Below, piece by piece: positions 7,982 through 16,574 of a stretch of DNA of 34,940 bases; position 1 is the first letter of the stretch, and every line of letters begins with the position of its first letter. This DNA is from Fusobacterium sp. FSA-380-WT-3A. Its GTDB lineage: Bacteria > Fusobacteriota > Fusobacteriia > Fusobacteriales > Fusobacteriaceae. The notes under the pieces were generated by a model. It made no database searches, was not told the origin of the DNA, and saw only the letters and a program-made list of their open reading frames with translations. The stretch covers positions 1-34,940 of the forward strand of contig NZ_JABAFQ010000019.1 of assembly GCF_012843705.1 (NCBI RefSeq), given 5' to 3'. The translations under genes and the position numbers were made by a program.

Positions 7982-8039
7982 TTAAAAAATAAAAAAAACA
8001 TTGAAATATAAAAAAGTTTTTTATTTCTTAAAAAAAATC

Positions 8040-8068
8040 TTGTATAAAAATTTTATTTATGATATACT
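8040..8068 (+). promoter_or_regulatory. Candidate promoter for sstT
   Basis: TTGTAT (8040-8045), 17 bases, TATACT (8063-8068), with a TGA immediately before the -10 that makes an extended -10 element. Confidence 0.6.
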
Positions 8069-8119
8069 GTTTTTTATGTGAGAACAGTTGTATCTAATTT
8101 AAAGAAAAAGGAGAGATGA

Positions 8120-9349
8120 ATGAGAGAATTACTAAAAAAATGGACAAGTATTAGTTTAATAAAGAGAATAATAGCAGGATTAATAATAGGTGGAACTTTA
8201 GCATATATAGCTCCTGAAAAATTAAGTGGAATTGTTTTATTAGGAGACTTATTTGTTGGAGCTTTAAAATCAATAGCACCAGTTTTAGTTTTTGTACTTG
8301 TTATGGCAGCCATATTACAACATCAAAAAGGGCAAAAAACAAATATGAAATCAATTATAATTTTATATCTTTTTGGAACTTTTATAGCCTCTGTAGTTGC
8401 TGTTGTAGGAAGTTTTGTATATCCTGTTGAATTAGTTTTAAAAGCTGGGGAAAGTTCAATAGTACCTCCAGAAAATATTTATGGAGTTTTAAAAGGACTT
8501 TTAATGAATTTAGTAGACAATCCTGTTAATGCCTTATTAAAAGGAAATTATATTGGAATTTTATTCTGGAGTATAACTTTTGGATTCTTTTTAAGAGAAG
8601 CTACAGAAAATACTAAAAAAGTTATAATAGAAATATCAGAAGTAGTTTTAAATACAGTAAAATTTGTTATAGAATTTGCTCCATTTGGTATTATGGGACT
8701 TATATTTAATTCAATGCGTACAAGTGGAATAGCAAGTTTATTAATTTATGGAAAATTAATTGTGTTATTATTAGCTTGCATGTTCTTTACAGCTTTTGTA
8801 GTAAATCCTATAATAACTTATATAATGATAAGACAAAATCCATATCCATTAGTATTAAAATGTACAAGAGAAAGTGGAATTACAGCTTTCTTTACAAGAA
8901 GTTCAGCAGCAAATATTCCTGTAAATATGGATTTATGTGATAGACTTGGACTAGATAAAGAAGTTTATTCAGTTTCAATTCCTTTAGGAGCTACAATAAA
9001 TATGGGGGGAGCAGCTATTACAATTTCTGTTTTTGCTTTAAGTGCTGCTCATACTTTAGGAATACAAGTGGATTTTTTCTCAGCAATACTTTTAAGTGTT
9101 TTATCAGCTATAAGTGCTTGTGGAGCTTCTGGAGTAGCTGGAGGTTCTTTACTTTTAATTCCACTTGCTTGTAGTTTATTTGGAATTCCTAATGATATAG
9201 CAATGCAAGTTGTTGGAGTTGGATTTATAATTGGAGTAATTCAAGATTCTTGTGAAACAGCTTTAAATTCTTCAACAGATGTATTATTTACAAGTATAGC
9301 TGAATTTTCAAACTGGAGAAAAGAAGGAAAAGAAATAGTTATAAAATAA
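8120..9349 (+). CDS. sstT: Serine/threonine:sodium symporter SstT
   Basis: Inner-membrane Na+-coupled carrier of the dicarboxylate/amino-acid:cation symporter family. It has 409 residues, close to the family length of about 410. Diagnostic segments are the Ser-rich re-entrant loop [19 protein letters not shown] around residues 258-276, followed by [18 protein letters not shown]. The second hairpin region is [19 protein letters not shown], and the late-helix segment is [21 protein letters not shown]. The serine-rich substitution in the first hairpin separates SstT from glutamate and aspartate carriers. It is a single-gene unit with its own promoter and terminator. Uptake of serine and threonine fits fermentation through pyruvate, which the PFOR cluster in this window would oxidise. 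GGAGAG precedes the ATG. Confidence 0.93.
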   Translation: MRELLKKWTSISLIKRIIAGLIIGGTLAYIAPEKLSGIVLLGDLFVGALKSIAPVLVFVLVMAAILQHQKGQKTNMKSIIILYLFGTFIASVVAVVGSFVYPVELVLKAGESSIVPPENIYGVLKGLLMNLVDNPVNALLKGNYIGILFWSITFGFFLREATENTKKVIIEISEVVLNTVKFVIEFAPFGIMGLIFNSMRTSGIASLLIYGKLIVLLLACMFFTAFVVNPIITYIMIRQNPYPLVLKCTRESGITAFFTRSSAANIPVNMDLCDRLGLDKEVYSVSIPLGATINMGGAAITISVFALSAAHTLGIQVDFFSAILLSVLSAISACGASGVAGGSLLLIPLACSLFGIPNDIAMQVVGVGFIIGVIQDSCETALNSSTDVLFTSIAEFSNWRKEGKEIVIK

Positions 9350-9368
9350 TAATCCTAAGAAATATATA

Positions 9369-9405
9369 AATACACTTCTAAATTATTTTTAGAGGTGTAT
9401 TTTTC
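9369..9405 (+). terminator. Terminator after sstT
   Basis: AATACACTTCTAAA pairs with TTTAGAGGTGTATT (14 bp, one G-U) across a 5-base loop and runs into TTTCT. The rest of the intergenic stretch to 9560 shows only AT-rich sequence with no recognisable element. Confidence 0.85.
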
Positions 9406-9560
9406 TATTCAAAAATAAATTTATCTTTAAAATATATAATGTAGTAAAACACAATGATATAAAAAAATGAAAAAATAAATTTTATTATAATATCTATTTA
9501 GTACATTTTATATTTCAAGTAAAGAATACTATAATTTAAATTAATTATAAATATGTTTTG

Positions 9561-10913
9561 TTATTTTAATTTCTTTAAAATTGTAATTGTCATTATAGAA
9601 AAACAAAGTAATCCACCTAAAAAATTTGAAACAGGTTCAGCCATAAATACCCCTTGTACACCTAAATTACTAACTCTTGGCAATAAAAATGTTAGGGGAA
9701 CAACAATTATAACTTTTCTGAACAATGAAAAGAAAATAGCATATTTCTTTTTATTTAATGATTTGAAAACAGTTTGCCCACTATACATCAAAGCTTGAAA
9801 GATAAAAGCAAAGAAATAGATATGTAAAGATGATATAGATTTTTCTATAAGATTTTTATCATCATTAAAAATTTTTATAAAAAATTCTGGAAATAATAAT
9901 ACAGACCCCCAAATAATTCCTGTATAAAATAATCCTAAAATAGTAACTATAATAATAGTTCTTTTTAAATCTTTATATTTTTTAGCTCCATAATTAAAAC
10001 TTAAAAAAGGAGAAACTCCATCAGTTAAAGCTGAAAGAGGTGTATCTAAAATTTGGCGAATAGAATTTATAATTGTCATGATAGAAATATATAAATCTCC
10101 ACCAAATAATCCTAACATATTATTGCTAAAAATCTGAACTAAACTATTAGTTCCTTGCATAACAAAACTTACAGTTCCAAGACTTATAATATCAAACATT
10201 CTTTTCTTTTCTAATTTTATAGGATTTTTAATTTGTAATTTTAATTCTGCTCTGTCACCAGTTAAAAATTTTAAAACAAATATAGCTGATATAAATTGGG
10301 AAATAACAGTTGATATAGCTGCTCCATTTACTCCAAAATCCAAGATAAATATAAAAATAGGGTCAAGAATAATATTTGTAATAGCTCCTAAAAAAATTGT
10401 TAACATTCCAATGTTGGCAAAACCTTGAGAATTTATATAGGGATTCATGCCAAGAGAAATCATAGTGAAAATTGTTCCTAAAAGATAAATTCTCATATAA
10501 GGTAAAGCATAATTCATAAGAGTATTAGAGGCTCCAAATAAAAATAATAGAGGTTTTGAAAAAAATAAACCTAAAAATGTTAAAATGAAACTAGTAATTA
10601 TTAACATATAAAATGAAGTGTTCATGATATTTTTAGCTTCTTTTAAATTATTTTTTCCTCTTTCAATAGAACAGAGAGGGGCTCCCCCACTTCCAAATAA
10701 ATTTGTAAAAGCATTAATAAGAGAAATAATTGGGAAACAAACTCCAACTCCAGCAAGAGCCAATGTTCCCTCATTAGGAATTCTACCTAAATATATTCTA
10801 TCTACAATATTATACATTAGACTTAATGTCTGAGCTATCATCATAGGAAAAGCTGATAAAAATATGTTTTCAATGACTTTTCCATTGGAAAAATCAATTT
10901 GTTTTGCTTGCAT
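9561..10913 (-). CDS. MATE-family multidrug/Na+ antiporter
   Basis: Inner-membrane exporter of 450 residues with about twelve hydrophobic helices in two homologous halves, the standard MATE size. The N-terminal half has the typical opening, FLSAFPMMIAQTLSLMYNIVDRIYLGRI, followed by LALAGVGVCFPI. The second half begins near residue 235 with a matching pattern (DIISLGTVSFVMQG, PFLSFNYGAKK). The FNYGA segment and overall layout are closest to the MepA-like group. It would expel cationic drugs or metabolites using Na+ or H+. It is monocistronic. AAGGTGA is the ribosome site, and a TATAAT preceded by TGA (10950-10958) is a probable extended -10 promoter. No local regulator is linked. Confidence 0.9.
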   Translation of the reverse strand: MQAKQIDFSNGKVIENIFLSAFPMMIAQTLSLMYNIVDRIYLGRIPNEGTLALAGVGVCFPIISLINAFTNLFGSGGAPLCSIERGKNNLKEAKNIMNTSFYMLIITSFILTFLGLFFSKPLLFLFGASNTLMNYALPYMRIYLLGTIFTMISLGMNPYINSQGFANIGMLTIFLGAITNIILDPIFIFILDFGVNGAAISTVISQFISAIFVLKFLTGDRAELKLQIKNPIKLEKKRMFDIISLGTVSFVMQGTNSLVQIFSNNMLGLFGGDLYISIMTIINSIRQILDTPLSALTDGVSPFLSFNYGAKKYKDLKRTIIIVTILGLFYTGIIWGSVLLFPEFFIKIFNDDKNLIEKSISSLHIYFFAFIFQALMYSGQTVFKSLNKKKYAIFFSLFRKVIIVVPLTFLLPRVSNLGVQGVFMAEPVSNFLGGLLCFSIMTITILKKLK

Positions 10914-10949
10914 TGAAAAATCACCTTGAAAATTAATTGTTTAAGATAA

Positions 10950-10958
10950 ATTATATCA
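10950..10958 (-). promoter_or_regulatory. Extended -10 promoter for the MATE gene
   Basis: On the minus strand TGA-TATAAT; the region 17 bases upstream has only a weak -35 (TAATTT). Confidence 0.45.
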
Positions 10959-11043
10959 TAAATTTAAGGAAAAAATTAATTTTAGAAATTAAAATTTTAA
11001 AATTAACATTATATGCAAAAAATTAGAATTAAGAATATTAAAT

Positions 11044-11072
11044 AAAAAAGTTGTGGACAAATTGCCCACAAC
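11044..11072 (-). terminator. Terminator after the ABC-F gene
   Basis: On the minus strand GTTGTGG and CCACAAC pair around GCAATTTGT, followed by TTTTTT. Confidence 0.85.
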
Positions 11073-11087
11073 CTAAAATAATAATTA

Positions 11088-12692
11088 TTAATCTTCTTGT
11101 TCTATCTTCATTTGGATATAGTCGTCATAAGACATTAATTTATCAACTATAGTTCCATCTGGTAATATTTCTATAATTCTATTTGCAACTGTTTGGATAA
11201 ACTCATGGTCATGTCCAGCAAATACAATTGTTCCAGGGAATTTTATAAGAGCTTTGTTTAAAGATGTAATTGACTCAAGGTCTAAGTGGTCAGTAGGGTT
11301 ATCAAATAGTAATGCATTAGCTCCTGACATCATCATTCTTGATAACATACATCTAACTTTTTCTCCTCCTGATAAAACTTTGGCTTTTTTAAGAGATTCT
11401 TCACCAGTAAATAACATTCTTCCTAAAAATCCTCTAACAAAAGCGTCATGTTGGTCAGGAGAATAAGGTCTTAACCATTCAACAAGGTCTAAATCAACAC
11501 CATCAAAGAATTTAGAGTTATCTTTAGGCATATAAGCATGAGTTACAGTAACTCCCCAAGTAACACTTCCTGTATCTGGTTCTAAATCTCCAGCTAAAAC
11601 AGAAAGTAAAGTTGTTTTTAAAATATCATTATCAGATATAATAACTACTTTATCTCCTGTATTGATAGTGAAAGATAAATCTTTGAAAATTTCAACACCA
11701 TTTATAGATTTAGAAATATTTTCAACTTTTAACATATTGTTTCCAGCTTCTCTATCAGGTTTAAATTCAATAAATGGATATTTTCTATTTGAAACCTGCA
11801 TATCTTCAAGTTGCAATTTTTCTAATTGTTTCTTTCTAGATGTAGCTTGTTTAGATTTAGCAGCATTAGCTGAGAATCTAGCTATAAATTCTTGTAATTC
11901 TTGTCTTTTTTGTTCCAATTTTTTATTTTTATTAGCTATTAAACTTAACATAAGTTGGCTTGACTCATACCAGAAATCATAGTTTCCAACAAACATTTTA
12001 ATTTTTCCATAGTCTATATCAGCTATATGTGTACAAACTTTGTTTAAGAAATGTCTATCATGAGAAACAACAATAACAGTAGTATCATCTAAATCCATTA
12101 AGAAATTTTCTAACCAAGCAACAGCTTTTATATCAAGTCCGTTTGTAGGCTCGTCTAAAAGAAGTACATCTGGATGACCAAATAATGCTTGTGCAAGTAA
12201 AACTTTAACTTTTAAAGGTTCCTCTAAATCTCTCATAAAAGCTTCGTGAAGATTAGCTTTTATTCCAAGTCCTGTAAGTAATGTAGCAGCCTCAGATTCA
12301 GCATCCCAACCATTAAGTTCAGCAAATTCTCCCTCTAAATCAGCAGCCCTCATTCCATCTTCTTCTGTAAAATCTTCTTTAGCATAGATTTCATTTTTTT
12401 CAACTATAATATCCCAAAGTCTTTTATGTCCCATAAGAACAACATCTAAAACTTTTGAGTCTTCAAAAGCAAAGTGATTTTGTGATAAAACAGCCATTCT
12501 TTTGTTTTTATCTAATATAACTTCCCCTTCAGTTGGAGTGATAACTCCAGAAAGTATTTTAACAAAAGTAGATTTTCCAGCTCCATTAGCTCCAATTAAT
12601 CCGTAACAGTTTCCTGGTGTGAATTTAATGTTTACATCTTCAAAAAGTTTTTTATCAGGAAACCTCATTGATAGATTACTTGTAGAAATCAT
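11088..12692 (-). CDS. ABC-F family ATPase (YbiT/YkpA-like) with asymmetric ATP sites
   Basis: Cytoplasmic protein of 534 residues with two nucleotide-binding domains and no membrane segments. ABC-F proteins act on the ribosome. NBD1 has Walker A GANGAGKST (34-42), Walker B with catalytic Glu (VLLLDE, 176-181) and the switch His (VVSHDRHF). Its signature is degenerate: LEEPLKVK (157-164) replaces LSGGQ. A Lys/Gln-rich linker of about residues 255-305 matches the interdomain tether. NBD2 keeps the signature LSGGE (440-444), but its P-loop reads ISDNDILKTT (352-361) and its Walker B ends FDN (463-465), with Asn for the catalytic Glu. The composite site of NBD1 P-loop plus NBD2 signature is therefore canonical, and the other is degenerate in both halves. 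This may be a subfamily trait. A TGT-TATAAT extended -10 lies at 12736-12744, and AGGAGG precedes the ATG. Confidence 0.9.
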   Translation of the reverse strand: MISTSNLSMRFPDKKLFEDVNIKFTPGNCYGLIGANGAGKSTFVKILSGVITPTEGEVILDKNKRMAVLSQNHFAFEDSKVLDVVLMGHKRLWDIIVEKNEIYAKEDFTEEDGMRAADLEGEFAELNGWDAESEAATLLTGLGIKANLHEAFMRDLEEPLKVKVLLAQALFGHPDVLLLDEPTNGLDIKAVAWLENFLMDLDDTTVIVVSHDRHFLNKVCTHIADIDYGKIKMFVGNYDFWYESSQLMLSLIANKNKKLEQKRQELQEFIARFSANAAKSKQATSRKKQLEKLQLEDMQVSNRKYPFIEFKPDREAGNNMLKVENISKSINGVEIFKDLSFTINTGDKVVIISDNDILKTTLLSVLAGDLEPDTGSVTWGVTVTHAYMPKDNSKFFDGVDLDLVEWLRPYSPDQHDAFVRGFLGRMLFTGEESLKKAKVLSGGEKVRCMLSRMMMSGANALLFDNPTDHLDLESITSLNKALIKFPGTIVFAGHDHEFIQTVANRIIEILPDGTIVDKLMSYDDYIQMKIEQED

Positions 12693-12735
12693 TTATAGTA
12701 TTCCTCCTAAATATTTAAAATTTAACATTCGCTCT

Positions 12736-12744
12736 ATTATAACA
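12736..12744 (-). promoter_or_regulatory. Extended -10 promoter for the ABC-F gene
   Basis: On the minus strand TGT-TATAAT, about 45 bases before the start codon, with no clear -35. Confidence 0.45.
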
Positions 12745-12792
12745 TAAAGTACAAAAAAATAAAATATATTTTTACCAAAAATAAAAAAACAC

Positions 12793-12821
12793 TTGCTCAT
12801 AATAAAATTTAATGTTATTAT
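12793..12821 (+). promoter_or_regulatory. Promoter for the OYE-earP-efp operon
   Basis: TTGCTC (12793-12798), 17 bases, TATTAT (12816-12821). A TATACT overlaps at 12821-12826 but with a spacer that is too long. Confidence 0.5.
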
Positions 12822-12855
12822 ATACTCTGTGAAATTTTTATGAGGTAGAGAGAAT

Positions 12856-13836
12856 ATGAATAATATATTAACCCCATTGAAAATAAAAAATATAGAGATA
12901 AAAAATCGTGTTGTTTTACCACCTCTTGTTAGATTCTCAATGATAGAAGAAGATGGATATGTAACAAGTAAACTTCTAAAATGGTATGAAGGAATTGCAA
13001 GAGATGGAGTTGGAATGATAATAGTAGAGGCTACTTGTGTAAGTTCTGATGGAAAACTTCGTGAAAACCAATTAGGAATTTGGGATGATAGTTTTATAGA
13101 GGGACTTAGTAAAATAGCTTTAATTGGTAAAAAATATGAAATTCCAATGCTTATTCAAATTCATCATGCAGGGTTTGGAAAAAATATAAAGGATGTAGAG
13201 GGAACTATCTTAGATGATATACTAGAAAAATTTGTTGAAGCTTTTAAAAGAGCTAAAAAATGTGGATTTGACGGAATAGAAATTCACGGGGCTCATACAT
13301 ATTTATTATCACAATTAAATTCAAGATTATGGAATACAAGAGAGGATAAATATGGTGGAGATTTTCAAAAGAGAATGTATTTCAATAAAACTTTGATTGA
13401 AAGGACTAGAGAACTTTTTGATGAAAATTTTATTCTTGGATATAGAATGGGAGGAAATGAGCCTAGTCTAATAGATGGAATAGAAATAGCAAAATATTTA
13501 GAAAAGCTTGGAGTAGATTTATTACATATTTCTACTGGAATTCCAGAAGAGAGATTTAGACAAGCAGCTAAAATAGATAATTTTCCTGAAAATTATCCAG
13601 AAGAAAAAAGTTTTAATTTAGATTGGGTTATTTATATGGGAGTTCAAATTAAAAAACACCTTAATATTCCTGTTATAGGTGTTAGAAATATAAGAACAGA
13701 AGAACAGGTTAGTTATTTAATAGAAAATAATCTTTTAGACATGGTAGCAGTTGGTAGAGCCATGATATTTACAAATAGATGGATGAAAAAAGCAAGAGAA
13801 TCATATTTGAGAAGGATAAAAAATGAAACCAAATAG
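12856..13836 (+). CDS. Old Yellow Enzyme-family NADH:flavin oxidoreductase
   Basis: FMN-dependent TIM-barrel ene-reductase-type enzyme that passes hydride from NAD(P)H to activated alkenes or related acceptors; the true substrate is unknown. The pattern is clear. The N-terminal PLKIKNIEIKNRVVLPPL segment is followed by QIHHAG (101-106). The substrate-binding pair is H144 and H147, in HGAHTYLLSQLNS. Next comes the arginine/YGG block NTREDKYGGD (160-169) and the late phosphate-binding segment VAVGRAMI. At 326 residues it is shorter than the usual 340-plus. The missing stretch is the loop after QIHHAG, where most members have a longer segment before the helix that leads to HGAH. There is no C-terminal Fe-S/flavodoxin half, so it is the short YqjM-like type. 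Its last 14 bases overlap the start of earP, so it heads that operon. Why an ene-reductase is coupled to EF-P modification is unknown. Confidence 0.9.
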   Translation: MNNILTPLKIKNIEIKNRVVLPPLVRFSMIEEDGYVTSKLLKWYEGIARDGVGMIIVEATCVSSDGKLRENQLGIWDDSFIEGLSKIALIGKKYEIPMLIQIHHAGFGKNIKDVEGTILDDILEKFVEAFKRAKKCGFDGIEIHGAHTYLLSQLNSRLWNTREDKYGGDFQKRMYFNKTLIERTRELFDENFILGYRMGGNEPSLIDGIEIAKYLEKLGVDLLHISTGIPEERFRQAAKIDNFPENYPEEKSFNLDWVIYMGVQIKKHLNIPVIGVRNIRTEEQVSYLIENNLLDMVAVGRAMIFTNRWMKKARESYLRRIKNETK

Positions 13837-14986
13837 TATTGATATATTTTGTGATGTTATAGATAATTATGGAGATATTGGAGTAGTTTATAGATTTGCT
13901 AAAGAGATGAAAAGAGTATTTCCTTCAGCAAGAATAAGGGTTATTTTAAATAAGTTAGAGGAATTAATAAAAATTAATAAAGAAGCTACTTATAGAGAAT
14001 ATCAAGTAATTAATGGAATAGAATATATATTTGAAGATTTTTTTAAAAAAAATTTTGAAGAATTTGGAGTTTCTGATATAATAGTAGAAGCTTTTGGTTG
14101 TGATATATTTGAAGAATATATCAAATTAGGAAAAGTACAATCAAAACTTTGGATAAATTTAGAATATCTTTCAGGAGAAAAATGGATAGAAGATTTTCAT
14201 CTAAAGCAGTCTTTAATAGATTCTAAAACTTTAAAAAAAATATTTTATATGCCAGGTTTTTCAGAAAAAAGTGGTGGAATATTAATAGATGAAGAGTTTT
14301 TGAAAAATAAAGAATATGGAAAAAATAATAGAGAGAAAGTTTTAAGAGAGTTTTTTCAAGATTTTAATTTTAATAACAAAATGGTTGGAACAATATTTTC
14401 TTATGAAAAAAACTTTGAAAATCTTTTAGAAACTCTTAATAAACAGGAAAGAGAAACTGTTTTGATTCTTATGGGAGAAAAAACTCAAAAAAGTTTTTCT
14501 AAATTTTTTGAAAAAAATTTAACAGAGGACTTTTTAAAGTGGAAAAAATATGATAAAATATATCTGTATAATGCTCAGTTCTTTTCACAAGAGGAATATG
14601 ATAAAATAATATCAGCTGTAGATTTTAATTTTACAAGAGGAGAAGATTCTATTGTTAGAGCTCTTCTTATAGGAAAACCTTTTTTATGGCATATATACTT
14701 ACAAGAAGATAAAGTTCATATGTTAAAATTGAGAGCTTTTTTAGATAGATTTTCTGAAAGTATTTCTTTAAATGAAGAAGAAAAAAAAGTATTAAAAGAA
14801 TATTTTAAACTTTTAGATGAATATAATGATAGAGAAACAAATTCCTTTGAAAGAGGAAAAGAGGATTTTTCTATTTTCTTTGAAAAGTTTCATACAATAA
14901 ATAAGATTTGTGAAGAATATAGCAAATTTTTATTAGAAAAATGCAATCTAACAAAAAAATTATATACATATATAAATGAAATTTAA
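13823..14986 (+). CDS. earP: EF-P arginine rhamnosyltransferase EarP
   Basis: Cytoplasmic glycosyltransferase that transfers rhamnose from dTDP-rhamnose to Arg32 of elongation factor P, which lets ribosomes pass polyproline stretches. Family landmarks are present. The N-terminal IFCDVIDNYGDIGVVYR holds D14 and D18, matching the two catalytic-site aspartates near positions 13 and 17 in characterised EarP. WINLEYLSGEKWIEDFH (110-126), MPGFSEKSGG (143-152), TRGEDSIVRA (271-280, with E274 matching the reported essential Glu) and GKPFLWHIYLQED (284-296) also match. Length (387) is normal. It overlaps the OYE gene by 14 bases and lies 11 bases before efp, whose product carries Arg32. The pairing makes the identification firm. 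No dTDP-rhamnose synthesis genes lie in this window, so the donor must be made elsewhere. Confidence 0.93.
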   Translation: MKPNSIDIFCDVIDNYGDIGVVYRFAKEMKRVFPSARIRVILNKLEELIKINKEATYREYQVINGIEYIFEDFFKKNFEEFGVSDIIVEAFGCDIFEEYIKLGKVQSKLWINLEYLSGEKWIEDFHLKQSLIDSKTLKKIFYMPGFSEKSGGILIDEEFLKNKEYGKNNREKVLREFFQDFNFNNKMVGTIFSYEKNFENLLETLNKQERETVLILMGEKTQKSFSKFFEKNLTEDFLKWKKYDKIYLYNAQFFSQEEYDKIISAVDFNFTRGEDSIVRALLIGKPFLWHIYLQEDKVHMLKLRAFLDRFSESISLNEEEKKVLKEYFKLLDEYNDRETNSFERGKEDFSIFFEKFHTINKICEEYSKFLLEKCNLTKKLYTYINEI

Positions 14987-14997
14987 AGGGGGACAAA

Positions 14998-15561
14998 ATG
15001 AAATTTGCTCAAGAATTAAGACAAGGGTCTACTATTAAAATAGGAAATGATCCATTTATCGTATTAAAAGCAGAGTACAACAAATCTGGAAGAAATGCTG
15101 CGGTAATGAAATTAAAAATGAAAAATCTAATCGCTGGAAACATTGTTGATACAGTTTTAAAAGCTGATGAGAAAATGGACGATATCAGATTAGATAAAGT
15201 TAAATGTATCTATTCATACAATGATGGAACTAACTACATCTTCTCTAATCCAGAAACTTGGGACCAAATTGAATTATCAGCTGAAGAATTAGGAAACGCT
15301 TTAAACTACTTAGAGGAAGAAATGGAAGTTGCAGTAGAATACTATGAGTCAACTCCAGTTGCAGTAGAATTACCTACATTTGTTGAAAGACAAATTGAAT
15401 ATACTGAACCAGGATTAAGAGGAGATACTACTGGAAAAGTTTTAAAACCAGCTAGATTAAACACTGGATTTGAGATTCAAGTTCCTTTATTCGTTGAACA
15501 AGGTGAATGGATTAAAATAGACACTAGAACAGACGAATATGTTGAAAGAATTAAAAAATAA
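14998..15561 (+). CDS. efp: Elongation factor P, Arg32 type
   Basis: Translation factor of 187 residues that binds between the P and E sites and rescues stalls at consecutive prolines. Three beta-barrel domains are expected. The domain I loop reads NKSGRNAAVMKLK, putting Arg at position 32, where most bacteria have Lys. Arg32 is the residue rhamnosylated by EarP, which is encoded immediately upstream. The C-terminal LRGDTTGKVLKPARLNTGFEIQVPLFV region is the standard family signature. AAAGGGGGA precedes the ATG. The gene uses more C-ending codons (AAC, ATC, GAC) than earP and the OYE gene, a sign of high expression and perhaps of an extra promoter I cannot locate. It ends at a strong terminator. 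Confidence 0.97.
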   Translation: MKFAQELRQGSTIKIGNDPFIVLKAEYNKSGRNAAVMKLKMKNLIAGNIVDTVLKADEKMDDIRLDKVKCIYSYNDGTNYIFSNPETWDQIELSAEELGNALNYLEEEMEVAVEYYESTPVAVELPTFVERQIEYTEPGLRGDTTGKVLKPARLNTGFEIQVPLFVEQGEWIKIDTRTDEYVERIKK

Positions 15562-15573
15562 TTAAAATAAATT

Positions 15574-15602
15574 AAGCCTTGGATATTTTCCAAGGCTTTT
15601 TT
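15574..15602 (+). terminator. Terminator after efp
   Basis: Perfect AAGCCTTGG/CCAAGGCTT stem with a 7-base loop, then TTTTTT. Confidence 0.93.
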
Positions 15603-15754
15603 ATATGATAATTAAATTTAATATAGAAAAAATTATTATAATCATATTAAGAGTTATTTTATACTATATTTTCTAGGAATAAATTAAAAGGTATAAATAA
15701 AATCTTTATAAAGTTAAAAAATTTAAATAAAGTGTAACTGATAAAACTTAATTA

Positions 15755-15799
15755 AAAAAAGCCATTGTATTATTTAAAATAAAAATCAATGACTTTTTT
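15755..15799. terminator. Terminator after recR, possibly bidirectional
   Basis: AAAAAGCCATTG and CAATGACTTTTT pair with one mismatch across a long AT-rich loop. T-runs follow on both strands. Between this and the efp terminator (15603-15754) I see only AT-rich sequence. Confidence 0.65.
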
Positions 15800-15803
15800 A
15801 TTT

Positions 15804-16397
15804 TTATAGAATTTCTCTACCTTCTAAAGCTTTAGATATAGTAGCATTGTCAGCGAATTCTATATTTCCTCCCATAGGAATTCCACTAGCTAATTTTGAA
15901 ACTATGACTCCAAAAGGCTTTAAAAGTTTAGTTAAATACATAACTGTAGTTTCTCCTTCTAAATCAGAACTTAAAGCAAAAATAATTTCTTTAATATTTT
16001 CTTTACTAACTCTTTCTAACAAAGATTTTATATTTAATTTATCTGGAGTAATTCCATCTAAAGGTGCAATTTTTCCATTTAAAATATGATAAACTCCATT
16101 AAATTTTCCTGTTTTCTCAAGAGTGATAATATCTCTTGAATCTTCTACAACACAAATTGTTTCATGGTCACGATTAAGATTACTACAAATATCACAAATA
16201 TCTTCTTCACTATAATTACCACACACAGAACATTTTTTTACTAAAGTTTTTGAATCCTTAAGAGCTTGGATAAAAGTTTCAATTTCTTTTTCAGGTGTAT
16301 TTAACACATAAAAAGCCAGCCTTGTGGCAGATTTTCTCCCTATTCCTGGAAGTTTATTAAATTCATCAATTAATATTTCTAAATGTTTAGAACTCAT
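15804..16397 (-). CDS. recR: Recombination mediator RecR
   Basis: Cytoplasmic 197-residue protein that, with RecO and RecF, loads RecA at gaps in DNA. The N-terminal helix-hairpin-helix is visible (LPGIGRKSATRLAFYVL, residues 16-32). A four-cysteine zinc finger follows (KKCSVCGNYSEEDICDICSN, about 54-73). The Toprim domain then starts with ICVVEDSRDIITLEKTGKF, and the conserved C-terminal segment is LASGIPMGGNIEFADNATISKAL. Length is typical of the family. It is a single gene facing away from ftsY, and no dnaX or ebfC homologue is attached, although that is the common arrangement elsewhere. AAAGGAA is the ribosome site before the ATG. Confidence 0.96.
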   Translation of the reverse strand: MSSKHLEILIDEFNKLPGIGRKSATRLAFYVLNTPEKEIETFIQALKDSKTLVKKCSVCGNYSEEDICDICSNLNRDHETICVVEDSRDIITLEKTGKFNGVYHILNGKIAPLDGITPDKLNIKSLLERVSKENIKEIIFALSSDLEGETTVMYLTKLLKPFGVIVSKLASGIPMGGNIEFADNATISKALEGREIL

Positions 16398-16489
16398 TTT
16401 TTTCCTTTCATAAGCTATTTAATAATTTATTCATATTTTATAATATAATTTTTTTTTTTGCAATGGTATTATGGGAAAAGGCATAAATA

Positions 16490-16518
16490 TTGAAAAAAAA
16501 CTAAAATTGTGGTAAAAT
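16490..16518 (+). promoter_or_regulatory. Promoter for ftsY
   Basis: TTGAAA (16490-16495), 17 bases, TAAAAT (16513-16518), with TGG directly before the -10 (extended -10). Confidence 0.65.
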
Positions 16519-16574
16519 ATGATAATAAGAATAGATAATGTATTAAAAGATAATAATTATTTTATGGAGGAGAA

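Noticed and set aside
9553..9798. Plus-strand open frame of 81 codons
   Set aside because: Antisense to the MATE C-terminus, no ribosome site.
11662..11982. Plus-strand open frame of 106 codons
   Set aside because: Antisense to the ABC-F linker region; no ribosome site and Ser/Phe/Leu-rich, as expected for the complement of a Lys/Glu-rich coding strand.
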